Source: Chara braunii (Eukaryota > Streptophyta > Charophyceae > Charales > Characeae). Taken from it: a DNA stretch of 49,377 bases. The position numbers were made by a program, and so were the translations under genes. The number at the start of each line of letters is the position of its first letter. The first letter of the stretch is position 1. This document shows, in pieces, positions 32,290 through 43,525 of the stretch. The stretch spans positions 751,527-800,903 of the forward strand of contig BFEA01000627.1 in assembly GCA_003427395.1 (NCBI GenBank), in the 5' to 3' direction. The notes beneath the pieces were generated by a model. It worked only from the letters and a program-made list of their open reading frames with translations, was not told the DNA's origin and did not search any database.

Positions 32290-35200
32290 TCAAAAGAAAT
32301 GTTGATTTGGATCTTAGATCCCTCAATGTCAACGGATTGGCTTCAGACAAACAAAGCAAAAAACAAGTCATATACAGTCAACTCAAATAAATTGATGACA
32401 AAGAATGACAAGATGTCATCTGTATTCAAGAAACTCATCTCATGAATACAAAATCTCATCATCATAATCATAAAGAATTTTGGCCACATACAGAGCACAT
32501 GCCCCTAGGCCAGGAAGTGTTGGAGTAGCAATACGGATATCATCGGGACCTAAAATAGAAACCTTATACTGGGAGGCGGATCCTTCAGAAGGGAGATAGG
32601 TCTTTATTCTAGGCATGTTAGAATTTGACGTCGTCAGTATCTTCTATGTTTACGGACCTAGTGATATACGAAACTAACAAATATTTTTTGAATTTCTTCT
32701 TCCTCAGTTCCCAGCGGGTATCTCGGTTATCATAACAGGTGACTGCAATGCGGCTTCTGACAGACACTTGGATCGTTGACGTATTCTCTCTCCATGCCCG
32801 AGCTATGTGGACATAAATGAAATGATTATAACTAACCTTTGTCATACCCTCAATCTTTTTCATTAATTTCGGAGACTCAATCCATGATAAAAAAACGTTT
32901 ACATGTTTCAGAAGAAGCCAACTTAGACAATCTACTAAATCAAGAATATATCTTATTTTAGTATCAAACGAATTACAGGGAGAACTTCACTTCGCTGAAA
33001 TATTTCCCTGTAGTTCTTATCCATATCTAGATTATGCGATGTATGTGACAACCTTCTCATTTCGCAAGAAGTCAGATAAAGGTAAATAATATTAAAAACT
33101 CAACAGTTTTTATCTTAAAATGATACCTTTAGATAACATCTCCAGGATGTTCGGGATTTATGGAGATTGCCGAAGCTCCGGATAAACGATAACATTCGAT
33201 GGTTGAAAACGGCCTAGTTTTTCTAGGTCGTAAATGCAATGAATATTCTAAATTATTAGCGACATAAAGACATTCAAAAGAAGCACAACTTCATAATGAA
33301 ATGCAGGAATTATGAAAAGTAGAAATAAAGTCAAAAGAGCAAGAGCATCTGAAGCTTTTTGCTAAGGAAATCCAAGAATTATAAGGTCAACTATTGACTC
33401 ACATGGAGTATCGGTGACAAAAATTTAAGATTAGAGGAAAACTTAAAAATGATTAAATGGAAGGGGTGATGGATGCATGTTTCTTTGCTATGGTGAGAAC
33501 CAAAACAAGCAAAACCATCATTGAAGCCCTAGTTGATCCTAACAACAGAGATGCATCGTGGGCTACCTCAACTACAGTCAGGACTAAGATAGCTAGAGAC
33601 TTCTTTAAAAAAAAAATCAAGTCTTAAAACAAAAACATCCCCCAAGATTAACGTAGTACTGAAATTGATGATTTTTTGCTTCCTCTCACAAAATCATTAT
33701 CAGAAGAGCAAAAGGAAATGCAAAAAAAACGATATCCAAATATGAAATTTTGAAAGCCATAATGTTAATGGAGGAGGAAAAGACTCCTAATAAAGATGGT
33801 TTACCAAAAGAATTATAAGAATGAATGTGGGACCCGATTTCTCGACTTAATGAATTTCTACCAAGAAGTATTATCTTCAGGGGATATGGGTGAATTAGTA
33901 GGACAAGGGGTATTAACCTTGCTCTATAAGAAAGGTGAAAAGACTAACATCATAAAATATCGGTCTATAATCTTCCTAACAATAGTTTACAAGTTAGTGA
34001 CGACAACATTAGCTGATTGGATGTTGAGAATCATAATAGATATTATCTACCCAGCATAAACATGATTTATATCTGATAGGAATATACAAGATAGTATTTT
34101 TCTAATAAATAAACTGATAAAGATCACACGTCAGTCAAAGTATAACGCAACCTTCATTTTCATTGATTTTGAAAAAACTTGTGATCATGTGGATTATTTT
34201 TTTTTATATAAGTGTTATGAAAAACTTAATTTTGGTCCATGTTTCCGAAAATGGATCTCAATTTTACACATAAAAGTAACAACCATGGTAATGATAAATG
34301 GCGATGTAACTCCTCTTATGTCAATGTATAAATTAGTAAGATAGGGAGATCCCGTTGCCTCATTCCTCTTTGTCATTATTATGAAAACTTTTGCGACCAA
34401 TTTACGAGTACGTAAAGATATCAAAAGGATTCAAATCACATCGATTCCAAAAAACGCAATCCTAGTGCATCTCATGAACATTTATCGGTAGTACAGAAAT
34501 TTATGGAATATTTCTACCTTTTATCAGATATGAAGGTTAATTGGGATATCAAAACATTAGGATGATGGATTCACCACCAAACCTCCAGAACAACCTCGAG
34601 TTAAATGACTGCCTAAAGATCAACCCATCAAAGTGATGGAATCTCCCTAACAGCACAAGGCAAACATAAAACTAGCAATGAATGGATTGTTCAACAAGCT
34701 AAAACAAAGCTAGAATTGTGAAAAAATAAACATACCTCACCAATAGAACATACATTAGTCATCAACAAGGTTGTCATTGCCTCAATATGGTATAAGTCAT
34801 CAATATGGGATGTAAATAAAAAGACCCTTAAAGTACTCCAACAATAATTAGGAGTTTTTCTTTGAAGAGGTAACCATAAATATCAAAAACTAATTAATCA
34901 CGTTGCTTGGCGATGAATGATCCAACCAAAATTCAGAGGAGGGTTGGGTATTATAGACCCAACCACTTAAGCATCAAATCTTTCAATTTCAATGGATTAA
35001 GCGTCTTTTCTTCAATCCTCAAACCTCATAGAGCGCTCTTGCATGAGAACATATTAAGAGGTTAGTTCCCCCTACGCCAGAAAGAATTGACATACTGATA
35101 TGGATTGAAAATCGTGACTTGTCTCTCCCAAAAGGAAACACTAAGGAACACAATAACCAGATACCATCAGATCGACAAGCAGCACGAAGTGATGTAAAGA

Positions 35201-35745
35201 TTAATTTTGGATCACTCTACTTAAAACATGGAGAAGACTGCCTCTAACAGATAAACTAGCGTCAGAAAGATGGACGGAAGTGTGTCATCAACCTATTTTT
35301 AATAACAGAGGGATTAAAGACTCATACGTAAATGTTATTCACTGTATGGACTCCCCGTGAAATATTGGGTAAGGAAAGAAGTTATAAGACTAAAAGACAT
35401 ATGAAATCCAATAAACAATGATTGGAAGAAAACATTGGATCTACAAGACCAACTGGGTTATTGCCACCATACCTATGAAAACTTGGAAAAGGTAATAAAT
35501 CTAATTCCTTTAGAATGGTTTCGCATCCTGCGAAATGAACCTAAATTCAAAATAAATGACTGGGTAGCAATCAATCATCATATAAATGTAATTGACAACA
35601 TCTTGGTCATATCCAGTAATGGAGATATTCTCCTGACTTTATTTGATCCAGCATATGATAACTCAGTTATCCCTAACCAACATAAAAATATCAAATGAGT
35701 GAAAAATGATAACATATTTAGAATTCAGGTATTGCAAAAGAAAAT
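32290..35745 (+). pseudogene. LINE copy 2 ORF2 (endonuclease and RT), heavily decayed
   Basis: The APE-type endonuclease starts at about 32310 with DLDLRSLNVNGLAS, then DVICIQETHL, which contains the catalytic Glu. RT blocks: 33796-34059 (LTLLYKKGEKTNIIKYRSI, matching LTLLYKKGDKMNIRNYRPI of copy 3), 34140-34200 (ATFIFIDFEKTCDHVDYFF, where the first catalytic Asp of the FIDFEKA motif is kept) and 34200-34420. The expected YADD-type motif, near 34460-34490, is not readable. The thumb and later regions to 35698 (IPLEWFRILRNE) are recognisable but full of stops and frame changes. The C-terminal zf-RVT part is missing. Confidence 0.7.
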
Positions 35746-35798
35746 TTTCCATCAGGTGCAACTCCCCACCACTAGATGCAGCAAAATAAAAAAAAAAA

Positions 35799-35837
<39 letters not shown>
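35745..35837 (+). repeat. Tail-module fragment and A-rich tract of LINE copy 2 (M3)
   Basis: ttttccatcaggtgc followed by ctccccaccactagatgcagc matches the middle of the 3' tail module. Then come A-rich bases 35787-35837, interrupted by TTT. The first hairpin arm and the third hairpin are missing, so the module is truncated on both sides. Confidence 0.65.
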
Positions 35838-35841
<4 letters not shown>

Positions 35842-35965
35842 TAGATCCGCCTCTCACCAAGAGGTCGCCTTTGAGTGTCAGGTCTGCCCTGCACTGTAGC
35901 CGAGGCTCCATCTGTTGGTGGACAACTTCACCTAGTGATAACAAGGGTCAGTGTCCCTTAGCAAT
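35838..35965 (-). repeat. Inverted, diverged tail module
   Basis: Read on the - strand it begins gggacactgaccc, then continues caacagatggagcc, matching gggacgctggaccc...taatagatggagcc of the module. It ends at ctaaaac beside the A-rich tract, so on its own strand it is followed by T rather than A. Local hairpins cctct-tggtg-agagg and agtg/cact-like pairs are visible. It forms an inverted arrangement with M3. Confidence 0.6.
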
Positions 35966-36194
35966 ATAGAAAACATAAATAAATTTGCACATAATCAGAC
36001 CTCTTCAGTATGTTTCCAGACTGTCAAAAGAAGCTTTGCACTTTAGCCCGAGACTGACCAAAGACCCAACAACCATAACCATTGAATCTATTGACAACAT
36101 CACTTTTTTTTTTTCTTTTGAAAAAAACATCATGGTGCAAGTCCTTTATCCAGATGGTGGTGAATGAACCCTTTGGATTGAGGAGTTGTTGAGA

Positions 36195-36290
36195 GGATGG
36201 TTGCTCTCATAGTGGTGGGGAGCGGCACCTGCTGGAATCCGGGTCCAACATCCCATTGTCCAAATATTTACTGGAAAGCAGGTCCAGTGT
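36195..36290 (-). repeat. Inverted tail-module fragment with two gggac boxes
   Basis: On the - strand there are two boxes, gggacactggacctgctttc and gggatgttggacccggattc, then cagcaggtgccgctccccacc. The double-box layout also occurs at 42000-42060 and 48478-48570. In the first box the hairpin is ACTGGA/TCCAGT instead of GCTGGA/TCCAGC, a paired change. Confidence 0.7.
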
Positions 36291-36299
36291 CCCACCGAT

Positions 36300-38545
36300 G
36301 GTGAGGTTTGTCGTTCCCCCCACAACTTGTTGTCCTTTCCTTGTTGTACCTAGTTTCCTTACCCCTACTTGCTTATGGAACTGATGTCTCCACCAAATCC
36401 TGACTTATTACTAGTATGAGTTTTCCACAATCATGATCTGCCTTGCCAGTTTTTCAAAAGATTCCAGTTTTGATGGTCCATTGTTCTCCCTAAAGGCGTA
36501 AATGTGGTTGAGGGAAAGGGAGAGTAAGCGGGGGAGGGGGTTGGGGAGGGGAACCCGAAGGCAGTAGGGGGTCTGATCGGGAGCGTCCTTGGAGGAGGTC
36601 AGAGGGTGTGGGAAGACAATATGGGAGAGTGGAGGGGTTGAATGGGGAATACGCAGTGAGGGACAAAAGTGATACTGACAGAACAGGGGGTGTCCGTAGG
36701 GCAATATGTGGGGCATAGGCGGGTGCCCATTAAAGAAGGAACTAAAAAACGTTCGTGTGTTCCCGCTTGTTTCTTGCATCAGGGTAGAAATGGAGGGCAC
36801 TATTCAAAGGGAGAAAGCCTAATGCACAGAGCCTAGGCCTAAAATGTGACAGACTATCCTGAGTGTGAATCTGAGTTTGGGCCAGGGACTAAAGGGTTAT
36901 CTGCCAGCAGAAGGACAAACACCTGATGTGATCTCCATTGGCAGGGATATTCATCCATTGTCCATGACTTACAATAGATATTGAGGCGGTGATCCATAAT
37001 GCCTAGTTTTCTGCCTGGATGAGACCGCATGGGCCGGAAAGTGTTGATGTCCTCTTCTCGTTGTGCTTGATTCATCAACGGTTTTTCTTGCATCCACATT
37101 GTTGGTAATTGTTTTCAGTGATTCTTTGAGCTTGAGATAGGCTCTGTGTGTATTTGGCCGAAGGTTGTCTCCTTTTTTTTTTTTTGCTTGTAGATATATA
37201 AAACTGCGTTTTTTTCCTTCAAGTGAAGAGCGGGCTGTCTAAACTGTCATTAGCACTTCCAAGTGCACGTACGGAAATAGGCTCAGGTGAAAGGCGGTCC
37301 ATGTGGACAAGATTTTTTTTTCCCATCCCCTCAACAACAGCGCTGGATCTCATGGGCGCTCCTTACCGCCAGACCCCATTTTACCACGGTCGTATTTGAA
37401 GTGTTATATAGACCATTCCAGTAGATAATATTCCAAGTTCGCTAGACATTTATGAGAGGATTACAACAATACGAGTAGAGTGTTGACATAATACATCATT
37501 GTTCGAGTGGTTTGAACATGATCCAATCAAACGTTGGTAGACACCTGTATAGGATCTGCCATTGAAAAAACTTATGCAATGTGGGCATTCAACGGGCGTA
37601 TTGGGCCCAGTTGACGTTAGTGAAGTCGTCTACCATCAATTGAGAGTCCCTTGACCATCGTTGAATGTCCACAATGTTGGTTGTGTGGAGTGTTTTCACA
37701 TAACAATCCAAATGAGCAAGGGGGCAGCTCTATCTCATTCCCACTCTGTCGGATGGAACAGGAGGGAACAAACATGGGTGGCCATTTTGAAGCCCCATCG
37801 TCCATCTTCTTCAACGCCCACAATCCTGACCTAAATGAGTTCCATCCACATAATTTCTTTGTCTGAATTTTCGCTTCAAGTGGGTTTGGAGAGTTGCGTT
37901 CCCGATAGAGCCAGTGCAAAGGCATGTTGAATCGTCATAAAATCATCCTCTTATGCACTTTATAAATAACCATTGCTAGAGAGAGCTTAACCATATGCAA
38001 CCAAGTCAGCTTCAAGTAGTTGTGAGTCATGTTTAGGTGCCCCTACAAATGCTAATGCAACTTCATCATGGAGCTCCATCAGTTTCGGCTCGAGGTGTCT
38101 CATTATTTTCATCTTGAACCTAAAAGGTGGACCCCACTTCTTTGCGGTAAACTTTGGAAGACGATTAGTGAAACCCCACTTGTAGCGTGCCTCTTGCTGC
38201 TCTGGCTTACAACCAGGGCTATCTGGTCATTTTGCCTATTCATCCCATGGGACCAGGTCGTGGTCTGACCCCACAGACCATGTATTCATTCAGTCCAGTT
38301 CAGTCTTGCCCGGTATTACTGTCGGTATCAGGTAAGTCCAGTCCAGTCAATCTACTAGGGGTATACCCGAGCTGCAGTCTATTTTCATTTCATTCTTCAT
38401 TTGCACGTTTTTGGAGTATATGGGTGTTGAATCCTTGGTGGTCTTGTCTCTTTCCCTTCCAACTTCATCCTCATCTCCACCTTTTTTCCTTCATTCCTCC
38501 TCCACATACAAATCGGAACCGCCACCCAGGCAGTGCCCATTACAC
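36300..38545. other. Gene-free DNA ending in an undefined LTR
   Basis: Open frames on both strands (for example 36411-36800 -, 36854-37099 -, 37617-37925 -) show no recognisable domain. The right edge, ...cccattaca, directly precedes an initiator-tRNA primer-binding site and so should be the 3' end of an LTR. A TATA-like tataaata at 37961-37968 lies about 585 nt upstream. The left LTR end (expected TGTA...) cannot be fixed; tgtataggatct at 37546 is one candidate. Confidence 0.4.
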
Positions 38546-38557
38546 TGGTATCAGAGC
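38546..38557 (+). promoter_or_regulatory. Primer-binding site for initiator tRNA-Met
   Basis: TGGTATCAGAGC is the standard plant retrotransposon PBS complementary to the 3' end of initiator tRNA-Met. It follows ...TACA by one base, as expected after an LTR terminus. No second LTR or pol region was found downstream within the window. Confidence 0.75.
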
Positions 38558-38956
38558 AGGCGTTTCTCTCTGCTCCCCTCTCTCATCCACCCCTCCTGGC
38601 CCCATCATTTATCACGTGGTTTAAACATAAAAGTTCTCTACTTCACTTTTATTGTGACACCGGTACATATTTTTCATCATAATTTTTTTATCCGATGTCC
38701 ATTTTTTCTTTAAAAATCTTTGGCTTGTTGAAAATCTTTTGACAAGCCACTTCAACAAGTCATAAAATTTGTACGTTAGTTTTAGACCTACGATCGTTGA
38801 AAGATCACAATTTGTTTTCACAACTCAAAAATTGTGCGCGTTAGTTTTTTGAAGAGCGTTATTTTTACAAGCCTCGACAGAAGTCACGCCATATCTCGTT
38901 GGAAGTGTCTTTGAAAATTTTTTCCAACGAGTCTTTGTTTGCCAAATTTCGCCAAG

Positions 38957-39013
38957 CGGATCAAAAGTTATTGACAAAAAACGGATCAAAAGTTATTGAG
39001 AAAAAACGGATCC
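38957..39013 (+). repeat. 25-bp tandem duplication plus partial third unit
   Basis: cggatcaaaagttattgaca followed by aaaaa at 38957-38981; a second copy with one change at 38982-39006; then cggatc begins a third. Confidence 0.92.
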
Positions 39014-39210
39014 CCCTCCTCTCTCCTCTCTCCCTCCCCGTGACCATTAGAGTGCCACGTGGTAGCACTTGAAGACCCCCTTGACTAGGGGGATGTCTGC
39101 GACAGAAGATCATTTTTATTGCTATTTTTTGGCAAATATAATAAAGTATGATCAGACATAACTGTCGAAACAACATTTTACAGAAAAACAAGACCTGAAT
39201 AGGAGGTTGT

Positions 39211-39258
39211 GCTACAAGTGGAGAGTATCCGGTTGCTACAAGTGGAGAGTATCCGGTT
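39211..39258 (+). repeat. 24-bp perfect tandem duplication
   Basis: Two identical units, 39211-39234 and 39235-39258, each starting gctacaagtggagag and ending tatccggtt. Confidence 0.95.
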
Positions 39259-39976
39259 GGGAGATCAAGATCTCTCTCAAACCATCTATTTGGCAGATCT
39301 GATCAGTATGATCAAACCTTCATGCCTTGCTGGCGGTTTTTGCAGTAGTTGAAGATCCCCTTCTTCCAAGGGATTTTGGTGATTTTTTTCCTCTTGATTA
39401 CTGAAGAGTTTGGTATCATACTAATTAACTCTCTCCACCACTTCTCCTTCCCTCTCATTATTTTTTTCTAACTCTACCACTAATCTCTTACCCTCCCTCC
39501 CTCTCCTCTCCTCTTTTCTTCATTTTCTCACTGCTCTCCATTATCTCTCACTTCTCACGCATTTTTTACCGTCATTTTTTCTCCTCTTCTTTTCACTCAC
39601 CCTCTTTTATTAATTTTTTATTTTAAAAAAGAATATTTTTCATATTATTTTTCCCCATTCTACCACCATCCTCTCCTCCTTTCTTCCCCTTAATTACAAC
39701 CTCATCATCTCTTTCACCTACCATTTCAATATTTTCTTTTTTTCATATATTTCTTATTTTCCTTATCACTTCCCCTTTCCCCCCTCCAACTTCGTTTTTT
39801 TTTGTTTTTTCATCTTTTGTTTTTCTCTTTGATAAATTTTTTTTTAACGAATTATTTTTTGCCTACTTCTTTTATAATTTTTTGATTTATTTCATTTTTA
39901 TTATTTATTTTAAAAATTAATTTTTTTTGCGGCATCCATATATTTTTTTAGGACTTAGTAATTTTCGCTATCGGCG

Positions 39977-40240
39977 CACATTTTGACCCCTTGGTGGTAA
40001 TGAAGTGTTGGCGAAATGTTCTCGTACTCTCTTCTTTCAGCACATTTTGCCCCCTTGGTGGTAGTGAAGTGTTGGCGAAATGTTATCATTTTACTTAGTT
40101 ATTTTCTTGATTGCACATTTAAACCCCATGAAGAAAACGAAATGCTGCTATAATTTTTGAAAATTTCATAACTTAGTTTTGCCTGTTGTGTATTTTTGAC
40201 CTTTTCGTTTCTCTTGGCACATTTTTTAACCTTTTTTTTT
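39977..40240 (+). repeat. 64-nt tandem repeat with decaying extra units
   Basis: cacattttg...ccccttggtggta(a/g)tgaagtg...gttggcgaaatgtt occurs at 39977 and 40041. A degraded unit starts at 40114 (cacatttaaaccccatgaag) and only the first bases recur at 40218 (cacattttttaacc). Confidence 0.8.
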
Positions 40241-40290
40241 TTTTTTTCTTATATTTATATCATCGTCTTGGAACGTCTGCACATCCAAGG

Positions 40291-41999
40291 GGTTGTGCAA
40301 TGTGAGGAGAGTGAGAAGTGACACGCGGTCATCCAATGTTTCAGTACATGGCCACTCAGGCCCCGAGCACGGAAAAATTGTTCAAGCCCAATGGATAACC
40401 CAACCTGGGGCTGACAATGTACATCGTGGTTGCCCCTCTCATTCGTTGTTCTCGTGTTTTGCCAATTCTCGTCCCATATCGACTATCAAATAACTCACCA
40501 TCTTTCACCGTACCACAATCACTTTCACAACACGACAGTTGAAAAAGCCATCTCCCACTATCGCTTCGTGTCTCATACTTTCTTGCCAGGCGTTTTATAA
40601 CTTTCCACTAAGTGGCCGACGATTGGCAGTTTACCGCTTCCACGACATGGTCGCTCGTTGGAAGTCCACCGCTTTTCGTCACTTTACCACTTTTCGGAAG
40701 TCCGCCGCTTTCTGCTATGCAGCCACTTTTTGGATGTCCACCGCATTCCGCTCGCGTGTCTCCATAGCACTGCCACACATTGTTGTTTGTAGGCCAAGTG
40801 GCAGGAATATCGGATCCGACTTGGTGTGCAGCTGGTTCCTTCGCTTTTCCCAGGTGCTCCATTTCCATACCATGGAGCCCGGTGTCGTCATTCCTGTGAA
40901 GACCAGCATCTGCTTACAAAGTTCGTAAAAGGTATGGACCACTCTAGATACCCTGTGCATAGACGATCACAATCCCTGTCATTGGCCCCCATAGACACAG
41001 GCTTGCATGAAGTCCGGCCATCCAACCCAGGCATTGCCAGTCCGACGTTCCAAGGTTTGTCCACCGCTACAAGATCATCGACCATGCTACACATTGCCAC
41101 AACCTTGCCGAACGGTTTGCCACCTTTGCCAACTTTCAAGCACGTGCAGGTATTTGTGTATAATCCCGGGAAAGAGCTACACAATATGACCTCTCTCCTT
41201 GCGGAAGGTGGCACTTTTGGAGCAGCACGATATGGAGGAACGGGAAGATTGGATGCAGGCATTCAATCACCATGTCCGAACTGGGGGATGACATGTGAGG
41301 GCGGGTTTGCACATGATGGGTTTAGCACGGGGGCGAGTGGGGAATGGCCACAATCTGGTTTCTTCCCTGATGGCCACATACTCCATGTCGGGAGGGTTGG
41401 GTGGGGAGTTACCGAACACATACGCGAGGAATCGAGGATGAAAGGTTGTTTTTCCCATCTTTTGCACAATCCTGACTGAACAGAACCCACGTTCGATCGC
41501 AAAATATGTACTCTTTAGATACCGAAGTTTACCGTGGTGTTGCACCTCTGCCCGGGCCGCGTGCCTACGCCACGAGTGTTGATGTCCTGTTGGGCAGCCA
41601 CTGCCATGACTCAACAGGAGGAGAGCCCATCATCGACAAAGGCATGGGTGACACTTTCACAAAACCTGTCCTATTATGCAATGAGTGGTACCATGAAATA
41701 TGGAGGTACGAGAGTGTGGATCTACTCGTTTTCTCCAACCCACGTCAAAACATAATTGCTAAATTGCTAATAAGATCATTCTACTATAGCTATTGGCGCT
41801 CCCCCCTTTCATGGTGGTAGTGTTAAATACGGGAAATGTGAGACGCGATTTAGGCTAACTTCTTAATGTTTGTGTCAGAATGTTAATCTCATTCGACCCC
41901 CTTTTCCCTTCCACAGCTTCTCCTCTCTTCTGTTGGTGTTGAAGGGTTCCAAGTACTGGTGTTGTGTTGAACAGGGTATTTTTTGACATTATTGTATAA
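40291..41999. other. No recognised gene; possible decayed retroelement interior
   Basis: Frames on both strands are moderately long (40826-41479 +, 40888-41262 -, 41267-41614 -) but overlap each other and show no known motif. On the - strand at 40620-40770 a short unit (about agcggyggacttcc followed by aaaagtgg) recurs imperfectly. On the + strand about 41218-41270 reads HDMEEREDWMQAFNHHV, which could be a coil of a Gag-like protein, but nothing around it supports this. Confidence 0.3.
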
Positions 42000-42281
<282 letters not shown>

Positions 42282-42300
42282 CCTGCTGAAGGATGAGATG

Positions 42301-42309
42301 CATAAATCG
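42301..42309 (+). repeat. Possible target-site duplication, left copy, of LINE copy 3
   Basis: cataaatcg here and again at 48685-48693, immediately after the poly(A) of LINE copy 3. Nine identical bases in exactly the expected places support an insertion of 42310-48684. The left junction was chosen because of this match. Confidence 0.6.
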
Positions 42310-43400
42310 ACAAGAAACATAACAGATACAACAAAAGACACAACAAACACACCAGGTGCAGCAAGCTGAGCAATCTAAGCAAGGACAGCAAGGGCAACAG
42401 ACACGACCGAAGCAGCAGGCAAGGGCGAAGCACTCACAACAAGCATACATCCCACCAGCACGGCCAGCACAGCCAGCATAGCCACGGGCAGAGCCAACAC
42501 AGCAACGGGCAGGGCACACAATCTGGAGGAGAAACAACCGCAGCACGCACAAAATTCGCAAGTAGAATACAAACATCAAGCGTCGGATTTTTTCTCCGAC
42601 GCCTTCGGGGCCCGGCCAATGGACATAGACACATTCCCCCCCTTCCAGAAGTTGAAATGGTGGACAGCCAAACGGACCCAGGCGCCCCCCTCTTGGAAAT
42701 GGACCTGGACCAGAAGATCCAGATAATCACGGAATGGATTATCAAACATTTACGTTCCGAGTCTGCTAAGGAGGGCGTGATGGGAGGGGACGAATACTGG
42801 GACGCGTCCTATGTGGAACTGGTCACACTCTTAAATAACAGACCGCCTCTCACAGCTGCGCTGACAAACGGCCCCCAAGCCCATTTGACATGGGCAAAGA
42901 GCTTCCAGAGAATCCTGGCCATCGCCCGTAGCCGATTTCGTCCTCCACCCGCCCCGGATCAAGAGCACTCACGCCATCCCCCCGCCCCTGCAGATGGTAC
43001 ACTGGCTGCTACACAAGGGGAGGACGGAGAGGAAGGGATGACCTCAAGTCGTCTCAAGCTGCGACAACTCGTGGAACGGGGTCTCTTCGAGCTGCCCCTC
43101 ACCATTACGGACGGCGTAGTAGTAATCCCCATGAGAAAAACAGATGGGAAATGGGAGATTGGGCTCTCCTCGATGGAGGAGCATGGCGGGGTGGCACTGC
43201 AAGGGTGGGATTTCCCGGCCCAAATTACAGATCTAAAGGAAAGGGACAAAGTCTTCATGAACCAGATGCAAGCCTTTGTGCCCAGGCACTACGCACCCGG
43301 GGCGAGGGCGGGAATGAGATTTGCGGGTAGCGACCTACAGATGGCAAGGAATGACATGTACTTGTTGTTTGAACCCAATAAAACCGCCAATCTGCGTTGA
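42310..43400 (+). pseudogene. LINE copy 3 ORF1, C-terminal part
   Basis: The first 300 nt encode a Gln/Ala-rich linker in broken frames (THQVQQAEQSKQGQQGQQ). The open part 42657-43400 (247 codons from an internal Met) has a helical segment (QIITEWIIKHLRSESAKEGV), a Pro-rich spacer, RLKLRQLVERGLFELP, and a block VVVIPMRKTDGKWEIGLSS, then QAFVPRHYAPGARAGMRF, ending NKTANLR. The same order is found in copy 2. ORF1 normally binds the element RNA. The C-terminal block is not one I recognise from plant L1 ORF1. The Met at 42657 is internal, not the original start. Confidence 0.65.
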
Positions 43401-43525
43401 TTTAGTCACAATGCGTTGCTCAATTTACAGTGCGCAAAGGTTAAAACCTGTGATTACTGGTCTGAAGACGATGTGTGCAAATGTTTGTGTAGAATCCTGC
43501 AAAAAAAAATTATGCTTCTAGGTAC

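Larger units (their letters stand above)
30041..35786 (+). mobile_element. LINE copy 2, right (3') part
   Basis: This continues the LINE interrupted by the giant-LTR element. ORF1 resumes at 30045, followed by the ORF1 C-terminal block, the endonuclease, the RT and part of the C-terminal region. The coding part stops at about 35745 and is directly joined to a piece of the tail module (ttttccatcaggtgc...) and an A-rich tract. Relative to copy 3 about 1.2 kb of 3' coding and UTR sequence is missing. The copy is far more decayed than copy 3. Confidence 0.78.
38558..40290 (+). other. Retrotransposon-leader-like, pyrimidine-rich DNA
   Basis: After the PBS the sequence is T-rich and T/C-rich (39420-39960 especially), with no coding frame. 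A segment around 38883-38950 contains an inverted pair: ctcgttggaa with ttccaacgag. It fits an untranslated leader of an LTR element. Confidence 0.4.

Noticed and set aside
40608-41614. Overlapping frames on both strands as a host gene
   Set aside because: No domain, no splice-site pattern and no consistent frame; surrounded by transposon debris.
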